Positions 34,885 through 43,900 are shown, numbered from the stretch's first letter. The stretch is DNA of 64,000 nucleotides from Flavobacterium sediminilitoris (GCF_023008245.1 NZ_CP090145.1:3844001-3908000), one strand, 5' to 3'. The notes: generated by a model not told the origin, from the letters alone. Numbers and translations: made by a program.

Positions 34885-35457
34885 ATGAAATCAAAATTTA
34901 TCTTTCTAAGTATTTTATTTGTTTGCACCCTAAATAGTTTTGCACAAGATTTGAAAAGTCTAAAAACAGAAGCTTTAAAAGCTTATAAAGCCAGTGCAAC
35001 TATGGATTATGATTTAATATTTGAAACTACATATCCAAAAGTTTTTGATATAATTCCTAAAGAATCAATGAAGGACATGTTTGGACAAATGATGGAAAAC
35101 GAGCAATTTTCAATTAAACTTATTGAAGTTGATCCTAATTTTTCATTTGGAACAATTAAAAAAATTGGCAATCAAACATTTTGTCTTGTAGATCATGATA
35201 ATGTTATGACAATGAAGTTTAAAACACCAATGGAAGATGCAGAAGGGATGATTGATATTTTTAAAAATTCAATGGATGCAAAAAATGTAATTTTTGAAAA
35301 AGAAGAAAATCAATTTAAAATTGAATTACGTTCAACATTGATTGCTGTTGCTGATGAAAGCACTAAAAACAAATGGAAATTTTTAAATAAAGACAAAGAA
35401 AATCAATTATTTAATATGATTTTTGATGAAAAAATAAAAACAGAATTAGGACTATAA
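34885..35457 (+). CDS. hypothetical secreted protein (190 residues)
   Basis: A signal peptide is clear (MKSKFIFLSILFVCTLNSFAQ, cut after Ala-Gln or before Gln21). The mature part has many Met and Lys/Glu residues, with FETTYPKVFDIIPKESMKDMF, a beta-rich centre ending VMTMKFKTP and a C-terminal helical part ending FDEKIKTELGL. I do not recognise the family, but the layout (a secreted protein with conserved length and then a 131-residue companion) suggests a periplasmic pair. The next gene starts two bases after its stop, so they form an operon. Confidence 0.7.
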   Translation: MKSKFIFLSILFVCTLNSFAQDLKSLKTEALKAYKASATMDYDLIFETTYPKVFDIIPKESMKDMFGQMMENEQFSIKLIEVDPNFSFGTIKKIGNQTFCLVDHDNVMTMKFKTPMEDAEGMIDIFKNSMDAKNVIFEKEENQFKIELRSTLIAVADESTKNKWKFLNKDKENQLFNMIFDEKIKTELGL

Positions 35458-35458
35458 A

Positions 35459-35854
35459 ATGGAAAACGAAATTATTTATTCCACTTTTTTTAATGCTGTC
35501 CAAGAAAGCATAGCTAATGGTACATTTGCTAAACTTACTTTAGCTAAGACTGTTGGTAAACCAGAATTACAGAACATATATGTGAGAATGCATGTTGAAG
35601 ATAATATTTTAAAAACAGCTATTACTTTTAAAATTTACACTGGTGAAAAAGAAGAAATTGTAAAAATTTCTGAAGTAAAAGATATTGAAGCTGATTTAAT
35701 GCCCCATATTAATAATCCTTTCTTATCAGCTTTATTATTTACAACAGAAGCTGATATTACCATGAAATTAAACAAAAAAAGAGTTGCTTCGATTATTGAA
35801 CAACCTCCAACATTTAAAAATGCTGATCCGGTTTTATTGGAATTTTTAGGTTAG
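35459..35854 (+). CDS. hypothetical protein (131 residues)
   Basis: This soluble protein without a signal peptide follows the secreted protein with a one-base gap. It reads YSTFFNAVQESIANGTFAKL followed by TLAKTVGKPELQNIYVRMHV, an alternation typical of an alpha/beta fold, and ends TFKNADPVLLEFLG. I do not know its family. The tight spacing argues for joint expression, though the partner is exported and this product is predicted to be cytosolic. A strong terminator follows. Confidence 0.65.
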   Translation: MENEIIYSTFFNAVQESIANGTFAKLTLAKTVGKPELQNIYVRMHVEDNILKTAITFKIYTGEKEEIVKISEVKDIEADLMPHINNPFLSALLFTTEADITMKLNKKRVASIIEQPPTFKNADPVLLEFLG

Positions 35855-35875
35855 AGAATCTTCCAAACTCAAATA

Positions 35876-35910
35876 AAAAACGCTCCAAATAGTATTTTAG
35901 AGCGTTTTTA
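35876..35910. terminator. terminator between convergent genes
   Basis: AAAAACGCTC (35876-35885) pairs with GAGCGTTTTT (35900-35909). T runs on both strands make it bidirectional between the + hypothetical gene and the - DEAD-box-like gene. Confidence 0.85.
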
Positions 35911-35931
35911 TATTTTAAAGAAAACACATTA

Positions 35932-36546
35932 TTATTCTTCCATTTCAAGAAAAATAGGTTCTTTCATAATATTATCTGCCAATAATTCTATTCTTTCTGT
36001 TATTTGACTACAAAAGAATATACGTTGTCCTTTTTGAATACTTTCCATTAAACGCAAGATAATAGATTCATATCTGTTTTTTAGCAAAACATCTATATCA
36101 TCAAAAGCGGTTAACTGTAGAGTATTAACATTGAATCCTGCTGAAGAAAACATTTGATTTAACTTATTTGGAGTACCTACTAAAACATCAACTCCTAAAG
36201 AGATTAAATTTTTATCTTCATCTAAATCGGTTTTATCATGTGTTCCAAAAACTCTAAGCTTATTTCTCTTATTGTATAGTTCAAATAACTCTAAGACCTC
36301 TAATACTTTTGACTTATCATCAACAAGTATTAACGCTCTTGGAGATTCTTGAAAAGGTTGTTTCAACTTATGAATAATATTGATTACCATAGCAGTTGTT
36401 TTACCTGTATTTTTTCCTCCTTGAATTACAACATCTGCTCCACTTTTTATTGGTGAAAATGTTTCTAATTGCAATTCTGTTGCTTCCGTCAATCCGTTTT
36501 CAATTAAAGCAATCTTGAGGTCTTCGTTTATTTTTTTTAAATTCAT
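35932..36546 (-). CDS. degenerate DEAD-box helicase-like protein (single RecA domain)
   Basis: This 204-residue protein resembles only the first RecA-like domain of a DEAD-box RNA helicase. The Q-motif Gln is at residue 26 (ATELQLETF), motif I is GGKNTGKTTA near 43-52 (normally AxTGSGKT), motif Ib is GTPNKL near 127, motif II is DDID instead of DEAD, and motif III (usually SAT) reads CSQ. The second RecA domain is missing, so it cannot work as a processive helicase. It may be a ribosome or RNA-binding adaptor. The size and intact frame suggest a real gene rather than recent decay. It stands 73 bases after the regulator start on the same strand. Confidence 0.75.
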   Translation of the reverse strand: MNLKKINEDLKIALIENGLTEATELQLETFSPIKSGADVVIQGGKNTGKTTAMVINIIHKLKQPFQESPRALILVDDKSKVLEVLELFELYNKRNKLRVFGTHDKTDLDEDKNLISLGVDVLVGTPNKLNQMFSSAGFNVNTLQLTAFDDIDVLLKNRYESIILRLMESIQKGQRIFFCSQITERIELLADNIMKEPIFLEMEE

Positions 36547-36619
36547 TATTTTTTGTCATTGATCACTAATAAAGCTAGATTCTCTATATTGATGTTCTAA
36601 AATTATTAATCACTTCATA

Positions 36620-37783
36620 TTATTTACTCGCAAACATTTTCACGTCTTGTTCTGATATTTCTGATCCTCCAAGTATTATTAATCGCTCAACCACATTACG
36701 AAGTTCACGTATGTTTCCTGTCCAGTCATATTCTTGTAATAACTTTATAGCTTGAGAGCTAAACTTTTTTGGAGCATTTCCTTGTTCATTTGCTATTTTA
36801 ACTGAAAAATGTTCTAGCAATTCTGGAATATCTTCTCTTCTTTCGTTTAAGGCTGGAACTTTTATTAAAATTACTGCAAGTCTATGGTATAAATCTTCTC
36901 TAAATCGTCCTTCTTCTATTTCTTTACTTAGATCTTTGTTTGTTGCCGCAACTACTCTTACATCTACTTTAATATCTTTGTCTGCTCCTACTCTTTGTAT
37001 TAAATTTTCTTGTAAAGCTCTAAGCACTTTAGCTTGTGCTGGCAAACTCATATCGCCAATTTCATCTAAAAAAATGGTTCCTTTGTTAGCAGCTTCAAAT
37101 TTACCTGCTCTATCTTTTACTGCGGATGTAAAAGCTCCTTTTACATGCCCGAATAATTCGCTTTCAATTAATTCGCTAGGTATTGCCGCACAGTTCACTT
37201 CTATTAAAGGGAAAGAAGATCGATCACTTTTTTCATGTAATTGATGTGCTACTAATTCTTTACCTGTTCCATTTGCTCCTGTTATTAATACTCTTGCATC
37301 TGTAGGTGCAACTTTATCAATCATAATTCTTATATGATTAATAGAATCGCTATCACCTATCATTTGGTAATTTTTGCTTACTTTTTTCTTTAGAATTTTA
37401 TTTTCAACAACGAGTTGTTTTCTATCTAAAGCATTTCGTACTGTATTTAATAATCTATTTAAATCGGGTGGTTTTGATATATAATCAAATGCCCCTAATC
37501 GCATGGTATTAACTGCGGTTTCTAAATCTCCATGACCTGATATCATGACTATTGGTATTTCTGGTTTTATTTTTTTTACTGCTTCTAAAACCTCAACACC
37601 ATCCATTTTTGGCATTTTTATATCGCAAAGAATTAGGTCGTAATCATCATTTTTAACTTTTTCTACACCTTGTAATCCATCTTCTGCTTCTTCTACTTGA
37701 TAGGTATCGTTTTCTTCTGAAAGAATTTTTGTTAAGACTCTTCTAATAGCTGCTTCGTCTTCAATTACTAATATCTTTGGCAT
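36620..37783 (-). CDS. sigma-54-type response regulator lacking a DNA-binding domain
   Basis: This 387-residue protein has a receiver domain (1-120) with phosphoacceptor Asp54 in LILCDIKMP and Lys in ISKPPD near 104, followed by an AAA+ sigma-54 interaction domain: Walker A GANGTGKE near 168, the sigma-54 contact loop reads GAFTSA instead of GAFTGA near 216, Walker B FLDEIGD near 240. The sensor II/R-finger region EGRFREDLYHRL is intact. It ends SEISEQDVKMFASK without the Fis-type HTH of NtrC, which is usually about 80 residues. It may act without DNA contact or as an enhancer-free activator. The sensor kinase is not adjacent. Confidence 0.88.
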   Translation of the reverse strand: MPKILVIEDEAAIRRVLTKILSEENDTYQVEEAEDGLQGVEKVKNDDYDLILCDIKMPKMDGVEVLEAVKKIKPEIPIVMISGHGDLETAVNTMRLGAFDYISKPPDLNRLLNTVRNALDRKQLVVENKILKKKVSKNYQMIGDSDSINHIRIMIDKVAPTDARVLITGANGTGKELVAHQLHEKSDRSSFPLIEVNCAAIPSELIESELFGHVKGAFTSAVKDRAGKFEAANKGTIFLDEIGDMSLPAQAKVLRALQENLIQRVGADKDIKVDVRVVAATNKDLSKEIEEGRFREDLYHRLAVILIKVPALNERREDIPELLEHFSVKIANEQGNAPKKFSSQAIKLLQEYDWTGNIRELRNVVERLIILGGSEISEQDVKMFASK

Positions 37784-37845
37784 TACTATGTTGTATTATA
37801 AAATTACTGGTTTAAAGTTAGCAAAAATACAATACAATTACTAAC

Positions 37846-37916
37846 TAGCCCTGATTGAAGCGATATCTTTTTTGTTTTAAATTTAAAACAAAAAAATAAA
37901 GCGAAAAGCAGGAATA
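37846..37916 (+). repeat. intergenic repeat element, copy 3 (AGCCC-GATTG ends)
   Basis: It starts TAGCCCTGATTGAAG and ends GCGAAAAGCAGGAATA. The interior is a perfect 28-base palindrome (37868-37895), TTTTTTGTTTTAAA with its complement. The ends are the same as in the element at 29328-29402. It sits between the response regulator and mscS genes. Confidence 0.8.
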
Positions 37917-37948
37917 TGGAATAATAAATAAGGTTTTAACTTTCGCTT

Positions 37949-38776
37949 TTATTTACTTATAATGTGAATATCGCGTTGTGGAAATGGAATAGCAATATTA
38001 TTTTGTTTAAATGCTTCGTCTATTCTAAAACGAATATCGCTTTGTATTCTTGGACTTTTCATTCCATTATTTACATAGAAGTAAACAGAAAAATCTAATG
38101 ATGAATCGCCAAAGTTCCCAAATAGTACTGATATTTCTTTTGTGTTTACTACTCCTTCTACTCCTTTGACGCAATCTTCTAATATTTTTTTAACTAATTT
38201 AATATCGGTTCCGTATGCAACTCCTACGTTTACTTGTTCTCTATTAATAGTTCCGTTTTGTGTCCAATTGAATAAGGTTTCTACCATGAATTTATGGTTT
38301 GGAATTACCATTACTCTATCGTTACGAGTAATCATTCGAGTGGTTCTTAGTCTTATTTCTTTAACTTCTCCTACTTTTCCATCTACTTCAATGATATCAC
38401 CAACATGTAGTGATTGATCTAAAATGATTAATATTCCTGAAATTAAGTCTTGAAAAAATGTTTGCAATGCAAAACCAATACCTACAAATAATGCGGCTGA
38501 AGCGGTTAAAAATACACTCATGTTTACACCCGAAGAATGTAGTGTAAACATAAATACTAAAACATATACTACGTATTTAACAAACTGGAAAACACTAATA
38601 AATTTATTTTTATCTTCATTAGGTAATTTTCTGGTTATTAAAACTCTAACAAACCTAAGAACAATTCCAGTTAGTATTAATGCTGTAACTAAGACTACTA
38701 TTGTAAGTACTGTTACATCTATTGTTTTTGTATCTATAAGTTTATAATTGAGTATGTATTTTATCGTTTCTAACAT
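37949..38776 (-). CDS. small-conductance mechanosensitive channel (MscS family)
   Basis: This 275-residue membrane protein has three membrane helices in its first 125 residues; the third, pore-lining one reads FLTASAALFVGIGFALQTFF near 93-112. A beta domain follows with LHVGDIIEVDGKVGEVKEI near 140-160, and the C-terminal alpha/beta domain ends with IAIPFPQRDIHIISK. Such channels open under membrane tension and release solutes during osmotic downshock. The length is that of MscS (286). It follows the lipoprotein gene by zero bases on the same strand, so they probably form a pair. Confidence 0.9.
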   Translation of the reverse strand: MLETIKYILNYKLIDTKTIDVTVLTIVVLVTALILTGIVLRFVRVLITRKLPNEDKNKFISVFQFVKYVVYVLVFMFTLHSSGVNMSVFLTASAALFVGIGFALQTFFQDLISGILIILDQSLHVGDIIEVDGKVGEVKEIRLRTTRMITRNDRVMVIPNHKFMVETLFNWTQNGTINREQVNVGVAYGTDIKLVKKILEDCVKGVEGVVNTKEISVLFGNFGDSSLDFSVYFYVNNGMKSPRIQSDIRFRIDEAFKQNNIAIPFPQRDIHIISK

Positions 38777-39187
38777 TTATCCCTTTTTTTTAACACCAAT
38801 ACCTGAATATACTTTAGCATCGTACTTTTTTAGTTCTTCTTGACTAAATAAAATACCCGATTCTCTAGTTAGATATTGGCTTCTTATATTAATTATTGCA
38901 TCACAACAATTGTTAATTGCTAACATTCTTAACTCTTCTAAAAGATCTTTATCTTGTTTTTGATGTTCATTACTCTTTATTTCAAGTAGTCCAATTTTTT
39001 CATATTCGAAGTCTATTTTTTCACATTCAAAAAACATATCTACTTCTTTTATATTTTTATCACAATCTATATTTTCTTCTACTCCTTTTAAAGATGTAAA
39101 ATCTCTTTCATAAGACATTCCAACATAACAAGATTGAAAAAGAAACACTAAAAATACAATTGTTACAATAAGAACTTTTTTATTCAT
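38777..39187 (-). CDS. hypothetical lipoprotein (136 residues)
   Basis: A signal peptide with a lipobox (VFLVFLFQSC, Cys20) shows a lipoprotein. The mature part is about 116 residues, with charged helices (KIDFEYEKIGLLEIKSNEHQ), a CCDAIINIRSQYLTRES stretch and a C-terminal YSGIGVKKKG. Four further Cys, including an adjacent pair, could form disulfides. The family is not recognised. It is directly followed by mscS with no gap, so it may be a membrane partner of that channel. Confidence 0.65.
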   Translation of the reverse strand: MNKKVLIVTIVFLVFLFQSCYVGMSYERDFTSLKGVEENIDCDKNIKEVDMFFECEKIDFEYEKIGLLEIKSNEHQKQDKDLLEELRMLAINNCCDAIINIRSQYLTRESGILFSQEELKKYDAKVYSGIGVKKKG

Positions 39188-39195
39188 TACTATTC

Positions 39196-40509
39196 TTAAT
39201 ACTTAAGCCATTTAAATAATTCTTTCCACGTTGGTTTTTTCCCATACATTAAAATACCAACTCTATAAATTTTTGCGGCAAACCAAACTACAAAAACAAA
39301 AGTAGCAAATAAAATAATTATAGATAAAATTAATTGCCAATAATGCTCAGGTCCTAAAAATGGAACTCTCATTAACATAACAATAGGTGATGTAAATGGA
39401 ATTATTGAAAATATTGTTGCAACTGTTCCATGTGGATCGTTTATAACGGTAAAAAAGCCTATATAAACCCCTAAAATTAATGGTAAAATAATAGGCAATA
39501 AGAATTGTTGCGAATCGGTTTCAGAGTCTACTGCTGCTCCAATTGCTGCATATAATGAGCTATATAAAAAGTATCCTCCTATGAAATATAAAATAAAACA
39601 AACTAACATTAATAATAATGGTAGGTTTAGAATTTCATTGAAATACATTTGAACTTTTGCCATTCCTACGCTTTGCTGAGCTGTTTCTATCATTTCTGGT
39701 GAAACTGATGCTGTAGAACTCATTTGTAAACCAAATATATTTTGAGCCACAAACATTAAGATTAAACCAACAACTAGCCAAATTGCAAATTGTAATATTC
39801 CTGCAAAAGAGTTTCCTATAATTTTACCCATCATTAGTTGGAATGGTTTAACTGAGGAAATGATAATTTCAATAATACGATTCGTTTTTTCTTCAATAAC
39901 ACTTCTCATTACAAAGTTTCCATAAACGATGATGAACATCATGATTAAATATCCCATTAATCCACCTATAAAAACTTTTATTTCGTTTAATCCCTTTAAG
40001 CTTTCTTCACCAGAAAATTTAGACAGTTTTAATGTAGAGTTCGCTTTAGCATTTTCTATTTTACTTTCATCTAGCCCTAATTTTTTAAAATTATTTGATG
40101 TTAAAACTGAATCAACTACTTTTTCTACATCTCCGATAAAGTCTAAACTTGCGCTACTTTCTGAGATATATTCTACTTTATCTTTTAGAATTTCTAATGA
40201 ATCTACTTTTGGAATATATAATAAACCTTCATAACTATTTAAAGCAGTATCTTTTGCTGCTGCAAAAGACATAGATGATAAGTCTGTATAATGTGTGTTT
40301 TTATCGTTTTTAAAGTTATTTTTTAAATAGCCTGCTTCGTCATGAATTGCTATTTCTGTAGCTTTATCTTTATTCATTGTTGACAAATATCCTACTAGAA
40401 CTGCAATTCCGACAAATAATAATGGACTTAAAAAGGTCATTACTATGAACGATTTATTACGAACCTTTGCTATAAATTCTCTTTTTATAATTAAAAATAA
40501 TGTATTCAT
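39196..40509 (-). CDS. ABC-2 type transporter permease (NatB-like)
   Basis: This 437-residue protein has one N-terminal membrane helix (FIVMTFLSPLLFVGIAVLVG), a large extracytoplasmic part (about 45-175) and five or six helices in the C-terminal half, including IMMFIIVYGNFVMRSVIEEKT. This layout and the starting KREFIAKVRNKSF fit NatB/YhaP-type exporters. It is paired with an ATPase gene 31 bases upstream, with which it forms a transporter. The substrate (Na+, drug or peptide) is not evident. Confidence 0.88.
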   Translation of the reverse strand: MNTLFLIIKREFIAKVRNKSFIVMTFLSPLLFVGIAVLVGYLSTMNKDKATEIAIHDEAGYLKNNFKNDKNTHYTDLSSMSFAAAKDTALNSYEGLLYIPKVDSLEILKDKVEYISESSASLDFIGDVEKVVDSVLTSNNFKKLGLDESKIENAKANSTLKLSKFSGEESLKGLNEIKVFIGGLMGYLIMMFIIVYGNFVMRSVIEEKTNRIIEIIISSVKPFQLMMGKIIGNSFAGILQFAIWLVVGLILMFVAQNIFGLQMSSTASVSPEMIETAQQSVGMAKVQMYFNEILNLPLLLMLVCFILYFIGGYFLYSSLYAAIGAAVDSETDSQQFLLPIILPLILGVYIGFFTVINDPHGTVATIFSIIPFTSPIVMLMRVPFLGPEHYWQLILSIIILFATFVFVVWFAAKIYRVGILMYGKKPTWKELFKWLKY

Positions 40510-40540
40510 AATTTGATGTTAGAAATTTGATGTTAGGATA

Positions 40541-41461
40541 TTATTCGCTAACTGTTTGAATAAATATATCGTTTACACTTGGTATTTTTTCTACAAAATG
40601 GGTTACCTGACCAAAACTTGTTAGAATAGAAAGTAATTCATTTGATGAATAGTTTCCTAATTGTACTTCTAATTTTAAATCGTTATTTAATGATTTGAAA
40701 TCGGTTTGACTAATTTTAAATTTTTGTGTTAATTGATACATTAAGCTTTCTACATTATCTGTCAAAATTCCTATTTGAAATGTGTTACTTCTATATTTCT
40801 GCTTTACATCGGTAAGCTTTCCTTCAATTAGTTTATTCGATTTATGAATTAATGCAATATAATTACACATTTCTTCAACGCTCTCCATTCTATGAGTTGA
40901 GAATATAACGGAAGTTCCTTGCTTATTTAATTCAATGATTTCGTCTTTTATAAGGTTTGCATTAACAGGATCAAAACCAGAGAAAGGTTCGTCTAATATT
41001 AATAATTTTGGCTTATGTAATACTGTTACAACAAACTGTATTTTTTGAGCCATTCCTTTTGATAATTCTTGAATTTTTTTATTCCACCAGTCTTGAATTT
41101 CTAGTTTTTCAAACCAATATTTTAATTGTTTTTTAGCTTCTTGATTTGACAAGCCTTTTAATTGTGCTAAATACAAACATTGTTCTCCTACTTTCATGCT
41201 TTTATATAATCCTCTTTCTTCTGGAAGATAACCTATATATTGTACATGTTCTGGTTTTAATTTTTCACCATCTAGTAAAACAATTCCAGAATCGGGCATT
41301 GTTATTTGATTGATAATTCTAATTAATGTTGTTTTTCCTGCTCCATTAGGACCTAATAATCCATAAATACTACCTGTTGGAATGGCTAAGGATACATTAT
41401 TCAAAGCTGTGTAATCTCCATATTGTTTGATTACATTATTAACTTCAAGAATATTACTCAT
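40541..41461 (-). CDS. ABC transporter ATP-binding protein (NatA-like)
   Basis: This 306-residue ATPase has Walker A GPNGAGKTT near residue 38, the ABC signature LSKGMAQK near 131, Walker B LLILDEPFSGFD near 150 and H-loop STHRMES near 188. The C-terminal part (about 215-306) is the DUF4162-like extension found in NatA-type exporters. It is the first gene of the pair with the NatB-like permease downstream. Substrate unknown. Confidence 0.9.
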   Translation of the reverse strand: MSNILEVNNVIKQYGDYTALNNVSLAIPTGSIYGLLGPNGAGKTTLIRIINQITMPDSGIVLLDGEKLKPEHVQYIGYLPEERGLYKSMKVGEQCLYLAQLKGLSNQEAKKQLKYWFEKLEIQDWWNKKIQELSKGMAQKIQFVVTVLHKPKLLILDEPFSGFDPVNANLIKDEIIELNKQGTSVIFSTHRMESVEEMCNYIALIHKSNKLIEGKLTDVKQKYRSNTFQIGILTDNVESLMYQLTQKFKISQTDFKSLNNDLKLEVQLGNYSSNELLSILTSFGQVTHFVEKIPSVNDIFIQTVSE

Positions 41462-41571
41462 ATTTTATTATTATTAAACAGCTGATGCTGAAATATTTAA
41501 AAAGATTATAAAATGTATGATTGTTAAATATATTAATTCTTTATTTTCTGTATAAGGGAAATTATAGTTTA

Positions 41572-41967
41572 TTATAAATAATTTGTTTTCCAATTTCTCC
41601 ATGTATACTTGGTTTCAATTTTACAAATTTGGTTCTCCAGGCCATCTAATATTATATAATTTGAATTCCAAAAACTTTCTTTTTTTAAAATTAGAGAATT
41701 TAAAATTTCATTTTCAATATAATTAATTTTAATTATCGAATTCCAGCCAAAGATAAACTCTAAAATTACTTTATCTTTTATTTTGGCTTTAAAATTTGAC
41801 TTCCAAATGTTCAATTTTTCTATTGAACAATTAGTTTTATTTTCAATTGATATTTTTGGATTGTTGTGATTATACCATTTTTCATAGGATAATTGACCAA
41901 TAATTGAGCTATTGTGTATTAAATTATACTTTCTATAATTTTGAGAAATTATTTTATATTCATCCAT
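41572..41967 (-). CDS. hypothetical protein (131 residues)
   Basis: This protein without a signal or membrane segment is rich in Asn, Ile, Lys and Trp. It contains YKIISQNYRKYNLIHNSSII, IEKLNIWKSNFKAKIKDKVI and a final WRNWKTNYL, all consistent with a beta-rich soluble fold. I do not recognise it. It stands alone between the ABC pair and dnaJ, with about 150 bases on its downstream side and 149 on its upstream side, where a hairpin at 42057-42090 serves dnaJ. Confidence 0.55.
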   Translation of the reverse strand: MDEYKIISQNYRKYNLIHNSSIIGQLSYEKWYNHNNPKISIENKTNCSIEKLNIWKSNFKAKIKDKVILEFIFGWNSIIKINYIENEILNSLILKKESFWNSNYIILDGLENQICKIETKYTWRNWKTNYL

Positions 41968-42056
41968 ACTATAGCATTTACCTAGTTAGTATAGAGATTT
42001 TAATTTTGTTACAAAAAACCCACCCCTTTTTTACGAAGGATGGGAAAAATTGCTAT

Positions 42057-42090
42057 GAAAAAGAAAAATTCACTCCCATAAGGAAGTGAA
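42057..42090 (-). terminator. terminator after dnaJ
   Basis: On the minus strand TTCACT (forward 42085-42090) pairs with AGTGAA (forward 42069-42074), with an inner mismatch and two more pairs, and TTTTTCTTTTTC follows. It lies 27 bases after the dnaJ stop. Confidence 0.7.
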
Positions 42091-42116
42091 TCTCAAATGT
42101 ATATATTTTTATTCAA

Positions 42117-43247
42117 TTATGAAAACATATCTTTTACTTTTTCAAAAAAAGATTTTTCTGATTTTTCTGGTGAAGGAATAAAGTTTTCATCATTTATCAT
42201 TTTTTCAAAAAAGCTTTTTTGTTCTTTATTTAATGTTTTAGGTGTCCAAACATTAACATGAACTAATAAGTCTCCATTTCCATATCCATTTAAACTTGGT
42301 ATTCCCTTTCCTTTCAAACGTAAAATTTTACCTGATTGAATTCCTTCTTCAAGTTTAATTCTTACTTTTCCTCCTACTGCTTCTATTTCTTTAGAAACAC
42401 CTAATGCTGCTTCTGGAAAACTTACATATAAATCATAATGAAGATTTTCTCCTTCTCGTTTTAAAAATTCATGTTCTAATTCTTCAATAGCTACAATTAA
42501 ATCTCCTGGAATACTATTACTTCCTGGTGCTTCATTTCCTTTATTTGATACTTTTAATTGCATTCCATCTACAACTCCAGCAGGAATTTTGATTGAAACA
42601 GTATCATCTTCCATTATCATTCCATATGCATCTGCTCCAGCAGGCTTATGATCTAAAATTTGTCCAGAACCTCCACAAGTATTACAGGTTGTTGCTGTTT
42701 GCATTCTACCTAAAATAGTATTGGTCACTCTCATTATTTGTCCGCTACCATTACATGTAGAACATGTTCTATATGATACTCCTTTAGCTTGAATTTTTCT
42801 TTTTACTTTTATCTTCTTTTCAACTCCATTTACAATTTCTTCAAGTGTTAGCTTTACTTTTATGCGAAGGTTACTTCCTTTTACTCTTCTTTGTCCTCCT
42901 CCATTAAAACCACCGCCGAAACCAGAAAAACCACCTCCACCAAAAGCACTACCAAAAATATCTCCAAATTGACTAAAGATATCATCCATATTCATGTGAC
43001 CGCCACCGCCAAATCCGCCTGCTCCATCAAATGCAGCATGACCATATTGATCGTAACGTGCTTTTTTGTCAGCATCACTTAGAACTTCATAAGCTTCAGC
43101 AGCTAATTTGAAATTTTCTTCTGCTTCTTTATCACCAGGATTTTTATCTGGATGATATTGAATTGCTTTCTTTCTATACGCTTTTTTAATTTCTTCAGCA
43201 GAAGCTCCTTTGCTAATACCTAATATTTCGTAAAAATCTTTTTTCAT
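42117..43247 (-). CDS. dnaJ: chaperone DnaJ with a reduced zinc region
   Basis: This 376-residue co-chaperone starts with a J domain (HPD in YHPDKNPG near residue 33), a Gly/Phe-rich linker (about 75-120, with [13 protein letters not shown]), then a zinc region and the C-terminal peptide-binding domain. Only two CxxCxGxG motifs are present (CSTCNGSG and CNTCGGSG, about residues 160 and 185); E. coli DnaJ has four. The missing outer pair is the zinc I site, so only zinc II remains. It works with DnaK and GrpE on misfolded proteins. The gene follows grpE after 73 bases with the grpE promoter upstream of both. Confidence 0.94.
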   Translation of the reverse strand: MKKDFYEILGISKGASAEEIKKAYRKKAIQYHPDKNPGDKEAEENFKLAAEAYEVLSDADKKARYDQYGHAAFDGAGGFGGGGHMNMDDIFSQFGDIFGSAFGGGGFSGFGGGFNGGGQRRVKGSNLRIKVKLTLEEIVNGVEKKIKVKRKIQAKGVSYRTCSTCNGSGQIMRVTNTILGRMQTATTCNTCGGSGQILDHKPAGADAYGMIMEDDTVSIKIPAGVVDGMQLKVSNKGNEAPGSNSIPGDLIVAIEELEHEFLKREGENLHYDLYVSFPEAALGVSKEIEAVGGKVRIKLEEGIQSGKILRLKGKGIPSLNGYGNGDLLVHVNVWTPKTLNKEQKSFFEKMINDENFIPSPEKSEKSFFEKVKDMFS

Positions 43248-43320
43248 ATATTAATTTTTGAACTAGTTCTAAATTTATCCTAAATAGATTTAGAACATTA
43301 GAACCGCTATTTTTAAGCTC

Positions 43321-43854
43321 TTAATTGCCAATAACAACTTTAGGGAAACGTATAATTTTATCTCCTAACTTATATCCTTTTTCAATTACATCTACAATTT
43401 TCCCTTTCAAATCTTCAGAAGGTGCTGGAATTTGTGTAATTGCTTCTGCAAAATCTGCATCAAAAGCATCTCCTGTTTTCACTTCAACTTCTTCAAGTCC
43501 TTTTGATACTAATGTTGATTTTAATTTCTCTTGAATTAGTTGTATTCCTTTTACTAATGCTTCATCTTCAGACTTTGAGATTTGACTCCAAGCTCTATCA
43601 AAATCATCTAAAACAGGCAACATTGCTTGAAGAACTTCTTGATTTGCGGTTTTAAATAAATCAATACGCTCTTTTGATGTTCTTTTTTTATAATTTTCGA
43701 ACTCTGCAAATAAACGCAAGAATTTATCTTTTTCTTTTGCTAATTCGTCTTGAAGCTGCTCTTCAACCGATATCTCTGGTTGTTGATTTTCTGAAACATT
43801 TTCCTCTTGAATATTTTCTTTTTCTTCGATGCTTTCAGTACTTTCTTGATTCAT
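43321..43854 (-). CDS. grpE: nucleotide exchange factor GrpE
   Basis: This 177-residue protein exchanges ADP on DnaK. A charged N-terminal tail (EENIQEENVSENQQPEISVE) precedes the long dimer helix (about 35-80), with FLRLFAEFENYKKRTSKERI near 47-66. The beta domain has PVLDDFDRAW near 96 and ends GYKLGDKIIRFPKVVIGN. Length is normal. It is the first gene of the grpE-dnaJ pair, with a good promoter directly upstream. Confidence 0.94.
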   Translation of the reverse strand: MNQESTESIEEKENIQEENVSENQQPEISVEEQLQDELAKEKDKFLRLFAEFENYKKRTSKERIDLFKTANQEVLQAMLPVLDDFDRAWSQISKSEDEALVKGIQLIQEKLKSTLVSKGLEEVEVKTGDAFDADFAEAITQIPAPSEDLKGKIVDVIEKGYKLGDKIIRFPKVVIGN

Positions 43855-43900
43855 ATTTTGATAATTATTTTAAACGTTTTTATATTTCATATAATTATTG

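Noticed and set aside
29328..37916. The AGCCC-GATTG elements as insertion sequences
   Set aside because: They are only 70-100 bases and contain no coding frame, so they are not autonomous transposable elements.
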